A stretch of 64,000 nucleotides of DNA from Burkholderiales bacterium (GTDB lineage Bacteria > Pseudomonadota > Gammaproteobacteria > Burkholderiales > SG8-41), in assembly GCA_022841375.1 (NCBI GenBank), contig JALHRQ010000001.1, positions 610,892 to 674,891 of the forward strand, given 5' to 3'. A program made the translations under genes and the position numbers. Positions 51,721 to 61,095 of this stretch are shown piece after piece. Each line of letters begins with the position of its first letter. The stretch's first letter is position 1. The notes beneath the pieces are model-generated. The model saw nothing but the letters and a program-made list of their open reading frames with translations, was not told the DNA's origin and did not search any database.

Positions 51721-52779
51721 ATGAAAACGTTCCATATCGCCGTAATTCCCGGTGACGGCATCGGCAAGGAAGTCATGCCGGAAGGCCTGCGCGTACTGGA
51801 AGCCGTCGGCCGCAAGTTCGACATCCAGTTCAAGTTCGACGAGCTCGACTGGAGCTGCGACTACCATGCCAAACACGGCCGCATGATGCCGGAGGATGGC
51901 CTCAAACAGCTGGAAAAACATGATGCGGTGTACTTCGGCGCCGTGGGTTGGCCGGCGATGCTGCCCGACCATATTTCGCTGTGGGGTCTGCTGATTCCGT
52001 TCCGCCGCGGCTACGACCAGTATGTCAACCTGCGTCCGGTGCGCCTGATGCCCGGCATGAAATGCCCGCTCGCCGACCGCAAACCGGGCGAAATCGATTT
52101 CTGGGTGGTACGCGAAAACAGCGAAGGCGAATACTCGTCGGTGGGCGGCCGCATGTACGGCGGCACCGAGCGCGAATTCGTCACCCAGCAGGCAATTTTC
52201 TCGCGCACGGGTGTCGACCGCATTCTGAAGTTCGCCTACGAACTGGCGAAAAAGCGGCCGAAGAAACACCTGACCTCGGCGACCAAATCCAACGGCATCT
52301 CGATCTCGATGCCGTACTGGGATGAACGCGTCAAGGAAATGGCGGCGAAGTATCCTGACGTCAAAACCGACCAGTACCACATCGACATCCTGTCCGCGCA
52401 TTTTGTCATGCACCCGGACTGGTTCGACGTGGTTGTCGCCTCCAATCTGTTCGGCGACATCCTGTCGGATCTCGGCCCCGCCGCCACCGGCACCATCGGC
52501 ATCGCGCCGTCGGCGAACATGAATCCGGAACGCCTGTTCCCGTCGCTGTTCGAACCGGTGCACGGCTCGGCGCCTGACATCTACGGCAAAAAAATCGCTA
52601 ACCCGGTCGGCATGATCTGGGCCGGCGCGATGATGCTGGACCATCTAGGCTGCGAAGCTGCCGGCGCTGCGGTGGTCAAAGCGATTGAAACCGTGCTGCT
52701 CGAAGGCCCGAAAACGCCGGATCTCGGCGGCAAGGCCGGCACGTCCGATCTCGGCAAGGCTGTCGCCGAAGCGATCTAG
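51721..52779 (+). CDS. Tartrate/D-malate dehydrogenase-like (TtuC/DmlA family) enzyme
   Basis: 352 residues from the ATG at 51721 with GAGGAG seven bases upstream; a longer frame from 51664 starts inside the rpmE terminator. Isopropylmalate-dehydrogenase fold: IAVIPGDGIGKEVMPEG, LRPVRLMPG, DFWVVRENSEGEYSSVGGR, TKSNGISISMPYW, DILSAHFVMHPDWFDVVV, NLFGDILSDLGPA and LFEPVHGSAPDIYGK. These blocks fit NAD-dependent tartrate or D-malate dehydrogenases better than LeuB. The product would be pyruvate or oxaloglycolate plus NADH. No leuCD genes are nearby, which supports a catabolic role. Confidence 0.87.
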   Translation: MKTFHIAVIPGDGIGKEVMPEGLRVLEAVGRKFDIQFKFDELDWSCDYHAKHGRMMPEDGLKQLEKHDAVYFGAVGWPAMLPDHISLWGLLIPFRRGYDQYVNLRPVRLMPGMKCPLADRKPGEIDFWVVRENSEGEYSSVGGRMYGGTEREFVTQQAIFSRTGVDRILKFAYELAKKRPKKHLTSATKSNGISISMPYWDERVKEMAAKYPDVKTDQYHIDILSAHFVMHPDWFDVVVASNLFGDILSDLGPAATGTIGIAPSANMNPERLFPSLFEPVHGSAPDIYGKKIANPVGMIWAGAMMLDHLGCEAAGAAVVKAIETVLLEGPKTPDLGGKAGTSDLGKAVAEAI

Positions 52780-52791
52780 ATCCGACGCTGC

Positions 52792-54393
52792 TTAGTAGGC
52801 GGCTACTGCGCCGTCGCTGCGCGGGTCAGCACCACCCTCAAGCACACCGTTGGCATGCCGGATGATCATCCCGGCATGACCGACGGTTTCGTCGTATGCG
52901 CCGATTATTTCGACATCGTGGCCGCGTTCACTGAGTTCGCGCACCACACCTGTGTCGAAACGCGACTCCAGTTTCAGCGACTCACTGGTCTGACCCCAGG
53001 TGCGGCCGAGCAGCCAGCGCGGTGCACTGATCGCAGCCTGCGGCGGCAGGCCATGGGTAATTGCGCGGGTGAATATCGCGCACTGCGTCTGCGGCTGACC
53101 GTCGCCGCCCATCGTGCCGTAGACCATGGTGCGCCCGTCAGCCAGGCGGGCCATTGCGGGATTCAGTGTATGGAACGGCTTGCGTCCCGGCTCCAGCGCA
53201 TTCAGTGCCGCAGCATCAAGTGAAAAACTGCAGCCGCGGTTCTGCCAGTTGACGCCGCTCGCCGGCAGCACGATGCCTGAACCGAACTCGTGATAAATGC
53301 TCTGGATGAATGACACCGCACGGCCCTCGCCATCAATCACCCCCATCCAGATCGTATCGCCGGCCTGGGTACGGCCGCCCCACGGCGCGGCGCGGCGGCG
53401 GTCGATACGCTGGGCCAGTTCACGCACATGGGCAGTTGCAAGCAGCTCCTGCGCGCTTACTTTCATGTAGCGCGGATCCGTAACATAACGATCACGTACG
53501 CCAAACGCCTGTTTCGTAGCCTCGACACAAAGATGCACATAATCAGCGCTGCCTTGGGGCACGGCACCGATATCAAGGGCATCCAGAATGCCGAGGATCA
53601 GCAGCGAGACCACGCCCTGCGTCGGCGGCGTCATGTTGTGCACCGTGCCCGCGGAATGCTGCAGCGTCAGCGGATCCTTCAGTTGCGCGCGGTGCGTGGA
53701 AAGATCACGTGCAGTCACCGGGCTGTCCACGCGCGCCAGATCCTCCGCCATCGATTGCGCCAGTTCACCGCGATAAAAATCCGCCGTTCCGGCCATCGCA
53801 ATACGCTCCAGCGTATCCGCCAAGCGCTTCTGAAAAAAACGGCTGCCGGACTCTGGTGCAGCACCATCGACCAGAAAGGTTTCGGAAAATCCAGGCTGCG
53901 ATTGCAGTTCCGGAAGTTTGGCGGCGGTCAGGGATGACTGACTGACAGTGACCGGTATGCCATGCCGCGCGTAATAAATCGCGTCCTCCAGCAAGCGCGT
54001 CAGCGGTAACCGCCCCCCGAGCGCCTTGCGTGACAACTGATGGGCGGCACCCCAGCCGGAAATGGTGCCGGCCACGGTATTGGCTGCAACACCACCGCGG
54101 GGGGGAATGACTTTGTGGTGGCCGCGTTGCGCATACCAGTTGCGGGAAGCGCGAGCAGCCGCCGCGCCGCAGGCGTCAATAGCCCCCGGCGCTTCACCCG
54201 GGACATGCAGCAGCCAGAAACTGTCGCCGCCGATGGAATTCATGTGCGGGTAAACGACGGCGATTGTCGCCGCCGCGGCAATCATCGCTTCGATGGCATT
54301 GCCGCCTTCGCGCAGCACGGCCAGCGCCGACTGCGAGGCCAGCGCGTGCGGAGCAACAGCCATGCCGCGGGTTCCGCGTAGCGTATTGATCAT
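52792..54393 (-). CDS. Gamma-glutamyltransferase-family enzyme
   Basis: 533 residues from the ATG at 54393; an ATG at 54441 would add 16 residues. N-terminal block MAVAPHALASQSALAVLREGGNA, then MNSIGGDSFWLL. The autoprocessing Thr nucleophile should be T347 in AGDTIWMGVIDGEGRAVSF. The oxyanion region is GSGIVLPASGVNWQNRG, and GTMGGDGQPQTQ is present. The nucleophile context is T-I-W rather than T-T-H of E. coli GGT, so the substrate may not be glutathione; family members include acylases and cephalosporin acylases. No clear signal peptide is seen. Confidence 0.85.
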   Translation of the reverse strand: MINTLRGTRGMAVAPHALASQSALAVLREGGNAIEAMIAAAATIAVVYPHMNSIGGDSFWLLHVPGEAPGAIDACGAAAARASRNWYAQRGHHKVIPPRGGVAANTVAGTISGWGAAHQLSRKALGGRLPLTRLLEDAIYYARHGIPVTVSQSSLTAAKLPELQSQPGFSETFLVDGAAPESGSRFFQKRLADTLERIAMAGTADFYRGELAQSMAEDLARVDSPVTARDLSTHRAQLKDPLTLQHSAGTVHNMTPPTQGVVSLLILGILDALDIGAVPQGSADYVHLCVEATKQAFGVRDRYVTDPRYMKVSAQELLATAHVRELAQRIDRRRAAPWGGRTQAGDTIWMGVIDGEGRAVSFIQSIYHEFGSGIVLPASGVNWQNRGCSFSLDAAALNALEPGRKPFHTLNPAMARLADGRTMVYGTMGGDGQPQTQCAIFTRAITHGLPPQAAISAPRWLLGRTWGQTSESLKLESRFDTGVVRELSERGHDVEIIGAYDETVGHAGMIIRHANGVLEGGADPRSDGAVAAY

Positions 54394-54544
54394 CGGTTTT
54401 GTCTCGCCTGTAGAGTTTGCAATTTCGCTGCCCCTTTGCATGCAAGGCGCATGCCAGAAGTCTACCGCAGACCGTCACCGCAGCCATGAACCTTGATAGA
54501 CTGTCTCCGCCTGAAGTCACCCTCCGGAACAACGTTAATCCGCA

Positions 54545-55084
54545 ATGAACGCCCTGCTCCGAATTGCAACCCTGATTGACGCACTGAATGAAAAATTCGG
54601 CCGCATCGCCTGCTGGCTGGTGCTCATCGCCTGCGTCATCAGCGCCGGCAACGCCCTGCTGCGCTACGGCTTCAGCATCAGCTCGAACGCCTGGCTGGAA
54701 ATCCAGTGGTACTTGTTCGGCGGCATGGTCATGCTGGGCGCAGCCAACACGCTCAAAACCAACCAGCATGTGCGAGTAGACGTGTTGTACAGCCGCTACA
54801 GCGAGCGCACCCGGTTGTGGGTGGATCTGCTCGGCGGCCTGCTGTTCCTGCTGCCTATGGCGGTTATGATCGGCTGGCTGTCGTGGCCGATGTTCGCCAA
54901 CGCCTACACCATCGGTGAAGTCTCCAGCAACGCCGGCGGCCTGTTGCGCTGGCCGGTCAAGCTGCTGGTGCCGCTGGGTTTTCTGCTGCTGGTCCTGCAG
55001 GGCGTCTCCGAAATCATCAAACGCGCAGCGGCGCTCGCCGGACATACCAGTCTCGACGCCCGTTACGAAAGACCGCTGCAGTGA
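54545..55084 (+). CDS. TRAP transporter small permease (DctQ family) of receptor-less pair
   Basis: 179 residues and four membrane helices (about 20-40, 55-75, 95-115 and 140-160). DctQ signature: LIACVISAGNALLRYGFSIS, WLEIQWYLFGGMVMLGAA, and THE LKTNQHVRVDVLYSRYSERTRL loop with the conserved H-V-R-V-D. It overlaps the large permease start by 4 bp. No DctP-type receptor is encoded on either side (left neighbour: gamma-glutamyltransferase on the other strand). The receptor must be encoded elsewhere or shared. Confidence 0.92.
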   Translation: MNALLRIATLIDALNEKFGRIACWLVLIACVISAGNALLRYGFSISSNAWLEIQWYLFGGMVMLGAANTLKTNQHVRVDVLYSRYSERTRLWVDLLGGLLFLLPMAVMIGWLSWPMFANAYTIGEVSSNAGGLLRWPVKLLVPLGFLLLVLQGVSEIIKRAAALAGHTSLDARYERPLQ

Positions 55085-56550
55085 TCGACCGCGAACTGAT
55101 GGCACCGCTAATGTTCGGCGGCCTGATCGCGTTCATGCTGATCGGCTATCCGGTGGCGTTTTCGCTGGGTGCGGTGGGGCTGCTGTTCGGCTTCATCGGC
55201 ATCGAGCTGGGCTATTTTCAGTGGGATCTGATGCAGGCGCTGCCGGAGCGGGTATTCGGCATTCTCGCCAACGACCTGCTGCTGTCGATCCCGTTCTTCA
55301 CCTTCATGGGCGCGGTGCTGGAACGCTGCGGCCTCGCCGAAGACCTGCTCGAAGGCACCGGCCAACTGTTTGGATCGGTGAGAGGCGGACTGGCCTACGC
55401 GGTGATTTTTGTCGGCGCGTTGCTCGGCGCGATTACCGGCACTGTGGCGGCCTCGGTGATCGCCATGGGCCTGATCTCGCTGCCGGTAATGATCCGCTAC
55501 GGTTACAACATGCGCATGGCCACCGGCGTGATTGCCGCATCCGGAACCATCACCCAGTTGATCCCGCCCTCCCTCGTGCTGATCGTGCTGGCCGACCAGC
55601 TCGGCCGATCGGTGGGCGACATGTATGCCGGCGCGATCGGCCCCTCCATCGTGCAGGTGTTGTTGTTCTGCCTGTTTGTTTTCCTGGTCTCAAGGTTCCG
55701 GCCCGATGCGATGCCCCCGCTACCTCAATCGGCGCGTACGCTACAGGGCTGGCCTCTGCTGCGCCGCGTGTTGCGCGGCATGGTGCCATCACTGGTGCTG
55801 ATGTTCCTGGTGCTCGGCACCATCCTGATGGGGGTCGCCACACCCACTGAAGGCGGCGCAATGGGTGCAGTCGGCGCCATCGGTCTGGCGGCATTGCATC
55901 GACGGCTGACCTGGGACCTGCTGTGGCAGGGCATGAACTCGACCATGCGTATCACAGCAATGGTGATTTTCATCCTCATCGGTTCCACCGTCTTCGGCCT
56001 GGTGTTCCGCGGCATGGATGGCGACCTGTGGATCGAACAGCACCTGATGTCTCTGCCCGGCGGCGTCACCGGCTTTCTGATCGCGGTCAACCTGTTCATT
56101 TTCGTGCTTGCCTTTTTCCTCGATTTTTTCGAGATCGCGTTCATCGTGATCCCGTTACTGGCACCGGTCGCCGCCAAACTGGGCATCGACCTGATCTGGT
56201 TCGGCGTGCTGCTCGGCGCCAACATGCAGACCTCGTTCATGCACCCGCCCTTCGGCTTTGCGCTGTTCTACCTGCGTGGCGTGGCGCCCAAGGAAGTCAA
56301 AAGTTCGGATATCTACTGGGGTGCAGTACCCTGGGTGTTCATGCAGTTGCTGCTGGTGGCGATCCTGATTTTCTGGCCCGGGCTGGTGACCGGCTTCGTC
56401 GATAAACCGTTAACCATCGACCCTGCAAAAATCGAGATCCAACTACGACCGGAAGAAGTGGCCAGACCGGATGCCGAACCTCCTGCACCCACCGGCAACA
56501 GCGATGAGGGTGCGGCTGCCATCGAACGCATGCTCAGGGAACAAAAATAA
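55081..56550 (+). CDS. TRAP transporter large permease (DctM family) of receptor-less pair
   Basis: 489 residues from a GTG at 55081 that overlaps the DctQ stop (GTGA). About 12 membrane helices with the family motifs IPFFTFMGAVLERCGLAEDL, GALLGAITGTVAASVIAMG and TQLIPPSLVLIVLADQLG. A cytoplasmic tail of about 60 residues after the last helix (EEVARPDAEPPAPTGN, AAIERMLREQK) is longer than in most DctM proteins. It moves an organic acid with Na+. The paired receptor is missing locally. Confidence 0.93.
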   Translation: MIDRELMAPLMFGGLIAFMLIGYPVAFSLGAVGLLFGFIGIELGYFQWDLMQALPERVFGILANDLLLSIPFFTFMGAVLERCGLAEDLLEGTGQLFGSVRGGLAYAVIFVGALLGAITGTVAASVIAMGLISLPVMIRYGYNMRMATGVIAASGTITQLIPPSLVLIVLADQLGRSVGDMYAGAIGPSIVQVLLFCLFVFLVSRFRPDAMPPLPQSARTLQGWPLLRRVLRGMVPSLVLMFLVLGTILMGVATPTEGGAMGAVGAIGLAALHRRLTWDLLWQGMNSTMRITAMVIFILIGSTVFGLVFRGMDGDLWIEQHLMSLPGGVTGFLIAVNLFIFVLAFFLDFFEIAFIVIPLLAPVAAKLGIDLIWFGVLLGANMQTSFMHPPFGFALFYLRGVAPKEVKSSDIYWGAVPWVFMQLLLVAILIFWPGLVTGFVDKPLTIDPAKIEIQLRPEEVARPDAEPPAPTGNSDEGAAAIERMLREQK

Positions 56551-56577
56551 AAAAACCCCGCGATTGCGGGGTTTTTT
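56551..56577. terminator. Bidirectional intrinsic terminator between TRAP operons
   Basis: CCCCGC (56556-56561) and GCGGGG (56566-56571) with a GATT loop, flanked by a seven-A run and a TTTTTT run. It lies between the two convergent DctM genes. Confidence 0.92.
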
Positions 56578-56591
56578 GTGGCGATTACCGC

Positions 56592-57917
56592 TTACCAGCC
56601 AATCACCTTGGGCAGCCACAACGCCAGTTGCGGAAAAAAGAACACCAGCAGCACGGCCAGCATCTGCATCGCCACAAACGGAATGACGCCCATATACATG
56701 TGCCGGGTGGTGACTTCCGGTGGCGCTACTCCGCGCAGGAAAAACAGCGCCCAGCCGAATGGCGGCGTGAGGAATGAGGTCTGCAGGGTCACGCAAATCA
56801 ACATGCCCAGCCACACCAGATCGACGTTCTGCGCCGCAAACACCGGCAGGAACAGTGGCACCGCGATATAGCTGATCTCGATCCATTCAATAAAAAAGCC
56901 GAGGAAAAAGATCAGTGCGATCAGGAACCAGATGTCGGCATTGACCCCGCCCGGCAGGAACTCAAACAGGTCGTTGATCAGATCCTCGCCATGCAGACCG
57001 CGGAATGCCAGTGCAAACACCTGGGCGCAGATCAGAATGAACATCATCATCGCGGTGATCTTGGTCGTCGTCTGACAGGTTTCGCGCAGCACCTGGAATG
57101 AAAACCGGCCGGCAAACGCCGTCACCAGGATCGAACCCAGCGCGCCCATCGATGCCGCTTCGGTCGGCGCGGCCACGCCGCCGATGATCGAACCCAGCAC
57201 CGACATCACCAGCAGCACCGGCGGGATCACCACCTTGACGAAACGCACCCACAACTGACGGCGCGACACGGCATCGCGCTCGGCCACCGGAATCGGCGGC
57301 ACCAGTTCCGGCTTTACCATGCCGATGATGATGATGTAGACGCAGTAAATTGCGGCGAGCAGCATGCCTGGAATAACCGCAGCGGCGAACAGCGTGCCCA
57401 CCGACAGCTGCAGGATGTCAGCGAGCAGGATCAGGATCAGGCTGGGCGGGATGATCTGCCCCAGCGTACCCGACGCGCAGATCGCGCCGCAGGCGATGCC
57501 CGGGTGGTAGCCGCGCTTGAGCAGCGTCGGCAACGTCAGCAGGCCCAGCGTGATCACCGTGGCGCCGACGATGCCGGTCGTCGCGCCCATCAACACGCCG
57601 ACGCCGATGATGCCGATCGCCATACCGCCGCGTAGCCCCCCGGCAATATGCCCGACGACATCCAGCAGGTCATCGGCGAGTCGGGATTTCTCCAGCATCA
57701 CCCCCATGAACACAAACAGCGGAATCGCCAGCCACTGATAGTTGGCAACCACACCGTAGATGCGCGCCGGTAGCAAATTAAAGAGGTCGGGGCCGAATCC
57801 CAGCACGCCAAATGCAAAACCGGTTGTCGCCAGAGTCAGCGCCACCGGGACACCCAGCATCAGCAGGCCGAAAAAAGCGACCAGCATCAGGATTACGAGA
57901 ATTTCTGTTCCGCTCAT
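56592..57917 (-). CDS. TRAP transporter large permease (DctM family), complete TRAP system
   Basis: 441 residues, about 12 membrane helices. IPLFVFMGVMLEKSRLADDL, GVLMGATTGIVGATVITLG, GQIIPPSLILILLADILQ and SFLTPPFGWALFFLRGV are DctM motifs. It overlaps its DctQ partner by 4 bp and belongs to the leftward DctP-DctQ-DctM set. It is clearly diverged from the DctM at 55081-56550, so the two TRAP systems are not a recent copy of each other. Confidence 0.93.
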   Translation of the reverse strand: MSGTEILVILMLVAFFGLLMLGVPVALTLATTGFAFGVLGFGPDLFNLLPARIYGVVANYQWLAIPLFVFMGVMLEKSRLADDLLDVVGHIAGGLRGGMAIGIIGVGVLMGATTGIVGATVITLGLLTLPTLLKRGYHPGIACGAICASGTLGQIIPPSLILILLADILQLSVGTLFAAAVIPGMLLAAIYCVYIIIIGMVKPELVPPIPVAERDAVSRRQLWVRFVKVVIPPVLLVMSVLGSIIGGVAAPTEAASMGALGSILVTAFAGRFSFQVLRETCQTTTKITAMMMFILICAQVFALAFRGLHGEDLINDLFEFLPGGVNADIWFLIALIFFLGFFIEWIEISYIAVPLFLPVFAAQNVDLVWLGMLICVTLQTSFLTPPFGWALFFLRGVAPPEVTTRHMYMGVIPFVAMQMLAVLLVFFFPQLALWLPKVIGW

Positions 57918-58432
57918 TTCGGCAGCGCCTTCAGTTTTTCCAGCGTGCCCAGCGCGAGTGCTGCGGATTGCAGGATCAGGAAAGAAAACCCTAATGGAAT
58001 CAATGCTTTAAGTGCCCATCGATGCGTCAAGCCACCGGGGTCGGACGACTGTTCACCGATAACGTAGGCCTGCTGCACATACTTCAGCGACAGCCAGATG
58101 ATGATCACCGAGATCATGATCGACAGTGCCGCAGAAAGCAGATCGACATACAACTGTTTGCGTGGCGAGAACTGGGCATATAGCACGTCAACCCGCACAT
58201 GCTCGCCATGCAGCAGCGCGTAACTCATGCCGAACAGGATCAGCGGCGCCAGCAGATGCCACTCGAGTTCCTGCGCCCACACCGTGCCATAGCTGAACAG
58301 GTAACGCAGCAGCACATTGATCGCCATCAGCACCACAATCACCAGCGCGAGCCACGAGGTGGCCCGGCCGGTGAGGTCGGTGAAGCGTTCGATCCCGACG
58401 CGCACGTCGGCTGCGGCGGATTTTTTAGCCAC
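57914..58432 (-). CDS. TRAP transporter small permease (DctQ family), complete TRAP system
   Basis: 172 residues if started at the GTG at 58432, which overlaps the DctP stop by 8 bp; an ATG at 58477 would add 15 residues and overlap DctP by 53 bp. Four membrane helices: SWLALVIVVLMAINVLLRYL, WHLLAPLILFGMSYALL, and two later ones. The H-V-R-V-D loop is EHVRVDVLYAQFSPRKQL. It forms the Na+-coupled uptake complex with DctM (4-bp overlap). Start choice is uncertain; the family is not. Confidence 0.9.
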   Translation of the reverse strand: MAKKSAAADVRVGIERFTDLTGRATSWLALVIVVLMAINVLLRYLFSYGTVWAQELEWHLLAPLILFGMSYALLHGEHVRVDVLYAQFSPRKQLYVDLLSAALSIMISVIIIWLSLKYVQQAYVIGEQSSDPGGLTHRWALKALIPLGFSFLILQSAALALGTLEKLKALPK

Positions 58433-59525
58433 GGATCTTGTTGTGGTAAACGGTTTCACTGTAACCGGCCCACGCATCGTACTTGGCCTTGTACGCCATG
58501 TACGAGTCGTGCACCTTTTTCACCAACGGATCTTTCGCAACCGCTTCGTCGAGTACTTTCTTGGTGGTTTCGCGCAGCGCCTTGACCACGGCATCGGGCA
58601 ATGGCTTGGCAATCACCTTCTGGTTTTTTACCAGATCTTCCATGGCTTCGGCGTTGGTGCGCTGGCACCAGGCTTCGCTGATCACGTTACAGGCCGCAGC
58701 CGCATTCTCGACGACCGCCTGCAGATCCTTGGGCAGTTTTTCCCACGCTGCCTTGTTGATCAGCAGTTCCGACACCGTAGCGGTCTCGTGCCAGCCGGTG
58801 GTGTAGTAGTACTTGGCGGCTTTCTGCAGGCCCAGACGCCGGTCCTGATACGGGCCGACGAACTCCGCAGCGTCGATCACGCCGCGCTCAAGCGCCGGGA
58901 AAATTTCACCGCCCGGCAGCAATTTCACATCGACACCCAGCGCGGCGTAAACCTTGCCGGCAAGACCCGGGATGCGCATTTTCAGTCCCTTGAAGTCGGC
59001 GACCGTCTTGATTTCTTTCTTGAACCAGCCGGTCATCTGCACACCGGTATTGCCGCAGGGCATCGCCACCATGCCGAACGGGGCATAAACCTCGTTCCAC
59101 AGATTGATGCCGCCGCCGTCATAGAGCCAGCCGTTCATGCCCTGGAAGTTCAAGCCGAATGGCACCGCGGTGAAATACTGGGCCGCAAAGGTTTTGCCGG
59201 TCCAGAAATAGCTGTTGGCGTGGTTCATTTCCACGGTGCCGGCGCGCACCGCATCAAAACCCTCAAGCGCCGGGATCAATTCACCGGCACCGAACACCTG
59301 GATTTTCAGGCGGCCATTGGACATCGCGTCGATGCGTTTGGCCAAGTCCACTGCACTGCCCGGACCGTCCATGTAAAACGGCGCGCCTTTGGGGTAAGCG
59401 CTGGTCATTTTCCAGGTAAAGGTCTGCGCGGTCTGCGCGCGCGAAATCATCGGGAAGCCGGCAATCGCGGCGCCGGTTGCGGCTACAGCGCCGCCTTTGA
59501 GGAACTTTCTGCGATCGGATGTCAT
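58425..59525 (-). CDS. TRAP transporter periplasmic receptor (DctP/TakP-like), Tat-exported
   Basis: 366 residues. The signal peptide has a twin-arginine motif (SDRRKFLKGG) and ends at about residue 31 (MISRAQT). DctP fold: TFTWKMTSAYPKGAPFY, RLKIQVFGAGELIPALEGFD, the substrate Arg in GLKMRIPGLAG, and GEIFPALERGVIDAAEFVGP. QYFTAVPFGLNFQGMNGWLY and YYYTTGWHE resemble TakP, the 2-oxo-acid receptor of Rhodobacter. A 2-oxo acid or similar carboxylate is the likely ligand. It lies 94 bp after the cyanase stop on the same strand. Confidence 0.92.
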   Translation of the reverse strand: MTSDRRKFLKGGAVAATGAAIAGFPMISRAQTAQTFTWKMTSAYPKGAPFYMDGPGSAVDLAKRIDAMSNGRLKIQVFGAGELIPALEGFDAVRAGTVEMNHANSYFWTGKTFAAQYFTAVPFGLNFQGMNGWLYDGGGINLWNEVYAPFGMVAMPCGNTGVQMTGWFKKEIKTVADFKGLKMRIPGLAGKVYAALGVDVKLLPGGEIFPALERGVIDAAEFVGPYQDRRLGLQKAAKYYYTTGWHETATVSELLINKAAWEKLPKDLQAVVENAAAACNVISEAWCQRTNAEAMEDLVKNQKVIAKPLPDAVVKALRETTKKVLDEAVAKDPLVKKVHDSYMAYKAKYDAWAGYSETVYHNKIRG

Positions 59526-59619
59526 GTGAATTCTCCTGTTAATAAAAATTAATGGGATGAACGGTAAAAGATTCGTCCGCTCATCCCCCCGGGTCTGGGG
59601 AAAAGATTTCCCGATGCTC

Positions 59620-60120
59620 TCAGTAAGTTTTGTAAGACAAGTACTTGCCGCTCATCACGATCTTCACACGGTCGCCATTCGGATCCGGCTCGCGCTTCAT
59701 GTCCATCTTGAAGTCGATTGCGCTCATGATGCCGTCGCCGAACTCTTCATGAATCAGTTCCTTGAAGGTCGTGCCGTAAACGCTCACCAGTTCGTAAAAA
59801 CGGTAGATCAGCGGATCAGTCGGTACTGCCGTCGGCAGCGACCCCTTGTACGGCACCTGTTGCAGCAGCAGCACGGCATACGGCGGCAGCCCCAGCAGCT
59901 TGCCCGCCGCTTCGGCCTGCGCCTTGGTCATCTGCATCTGGCCGAGCAGCGCGGCCGTCGTCCATTCCTTGCTGGCGCCGACGGCTTTGGCGATCTTCGC
60001 CCAGGACAACCCCTTGTTCAGCCGTGATTCTACGACCATCTCGGTGACATCGGTGCGCTTCATCGGTTTGGAAAAACTGGCGGCGGCGAGCGACGCCCCG
60101 GTTGCCTTGCTTTTTTTCAC
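59620..60120 (-). CDS. cynS: Cyanate hydratase (cyanase)
   Basis: 166 residues from a GTG at 60120 with AAGGAG seven bases upstream. The catalytic triad matches E. coli CynS with the same spacing: R107 and E110 (IYRFYELVSVYG) and S133 (GDGIMSAIDF). The N-terminal helical DNA-binding-like domain is present (SWAKIAKAVGASKEWTTAALLG). A basic Ala/Ser extension of about 18 residues (KKSKATGASLAAASF) precedes it. The reaction is cyanate plus bicarbonate to ammonia and two CO2. It follows a cyanate-type ABC transporter; no carbonic anhydrase gene (cynT) is adjacent. Confidence 0.97.
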   Translation of the reverse strand: MKKSKATGASLAAASFSKPMKRTDVTEMVVESRLNKGLSWAKIAKAVGASKEWTTAALLGQMQMTKAQAEAAGKLLGLPPYAVLLLQQVPYKGSLPTAVPTDPLIYRFYELVSVYGTTFKELIHEEFGDGIMSAIDFKMDMKREPDPNGDRVKIVMSGKYLSYKTY

Positions 60121-60159
60121 TGGATTCTCCTTTGTGTTGAATGAGTTGAATGAAGTTGT

Positions 60160-61080
60160 TCAGCGCACTACAGTCAGTGGCGCGCCGCCAACCACCTGCG
60201 GTTTGACCGGATCGACGGCAGGCGCTTCATTGGGATCAAGACCCGGCGTCACCAATGGCGGGGTGCGCGGGTCATAACCGGCCGCCGAACTCGAAAACAT
60301 CTTCGAACGATCGACCAGAAAATCGATCAGGTGATTGCGGATGCGGTAGTAATGCGGGTGCTTGTGCAGATCGTGACGGGTGCGGCTGCGCGGCATGGTG
60401 TTGACCACAATTTCGGCAATCTTGGCGCGCGGGCCGTTGGTCATCAGGATAATCTTGTCGGCGAGCAGGATCGCCTCGTCAACATCGTGGGTGATCATGA
60501 ACACCGTCTGCCGGGTCTCGGCACAAATGCGCAGCACTTCTTCCTGCAGCACGCCGCGGGTCAGCGCGTCAAGCGCGGAAAACGGCTCGTCCATCAGCAG
60601 CATCTTGGGCTGGATCGACAATGCGCGGGCAATGCCGACCCGTTGCTTCATGCCGCCGGAGAGTTCCGCCGGGCGTTTTTTCTCCGCGCCGGTCAGATTC
60701 ACCAGATCGATGTATTTCTGGCAATGCTCGCGCACCTTCTCGTCGTTCCACTCTGGCCAGCGCGACGACACCGCGAAGGCGATATTGCCCATCACCGTCA
60801 GCCACGGCATCAGCGCATGACTCTGGAAAATCACCGCGCGGTCCAGGCTGGGGCCGCTGACTTCGCGGCCGCCGACAAACACATAACCCTCGGAGGACTG
60901 CTCCAGCCCGGAGAGCACATTCAGGATGGTGGTTTTGCCGCAACCGGAATGGCCGATCAGGCAGACAAACTCACCCGGCTCGATGCCGAAATGCAGATCC
61001 TCAAATACCGTGGTGATAACACCGTCTCGGCCAGTGAACTTCTTGGCAATGCCGTCGATACGGATCAGCGGATCACTCAT
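60160..61080 (-). CDS. Cyanate/nitrate-type ABC transporter ATPase (CynD/NrtD)
   Basis: 306 residues, AGGAG before the ATG. Walker [13 protein letters not shown], signature [16 protein letters not shown], Walker [18 protein letters not shown], and the switch His in [33 protein letters not shown] is typical of the nitrate/sulfonate/taurine branch. A C-terminal extension of about 45 residues ([17 protein letters not shown]) is unusual and Pro-rich. It powers the importer whose permease and receptor lie upstream. It ends 40 bp before cynS. Confidence 0.93.
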   Translation of the reverse strand: MSDPLIRIDGIAKKFTGRDGVITTVFEDLHFGIEPGEFVCLIGHSGCGKTTILNVLSGLEQSSEGYVFVGGREVSGPSLDRAVIFQSHALMPWLTVMGNIAFAVSSRWPEWNDEKVREHCQKYIDLVNLTGAEKKRPAELSGGMKQRVGIARALSIQPKMLLMDEPFSALDALTRGVLQEEVLRICAETRQTVFMITHDVDEAILLADKIILMTNGPRAKIAEIVVNTMPRSRTRHDLHKHPHYYRIRNHLIDFLVDRSKMFSSSAAGYDPRTPPLVTPGLDPNEAPAVDPVKPQVVGGAPLTVVR

Positions 61081-61095
61081 CTTGTTCTCCTGCCG

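Noticed and set aside
51508-52644. 378-codon minus-strand frame across the TtuC/DmlA-like gene
   Set aside because: It is antisense to an enzyme with a complete set of family motifs. It is a shadow frame.
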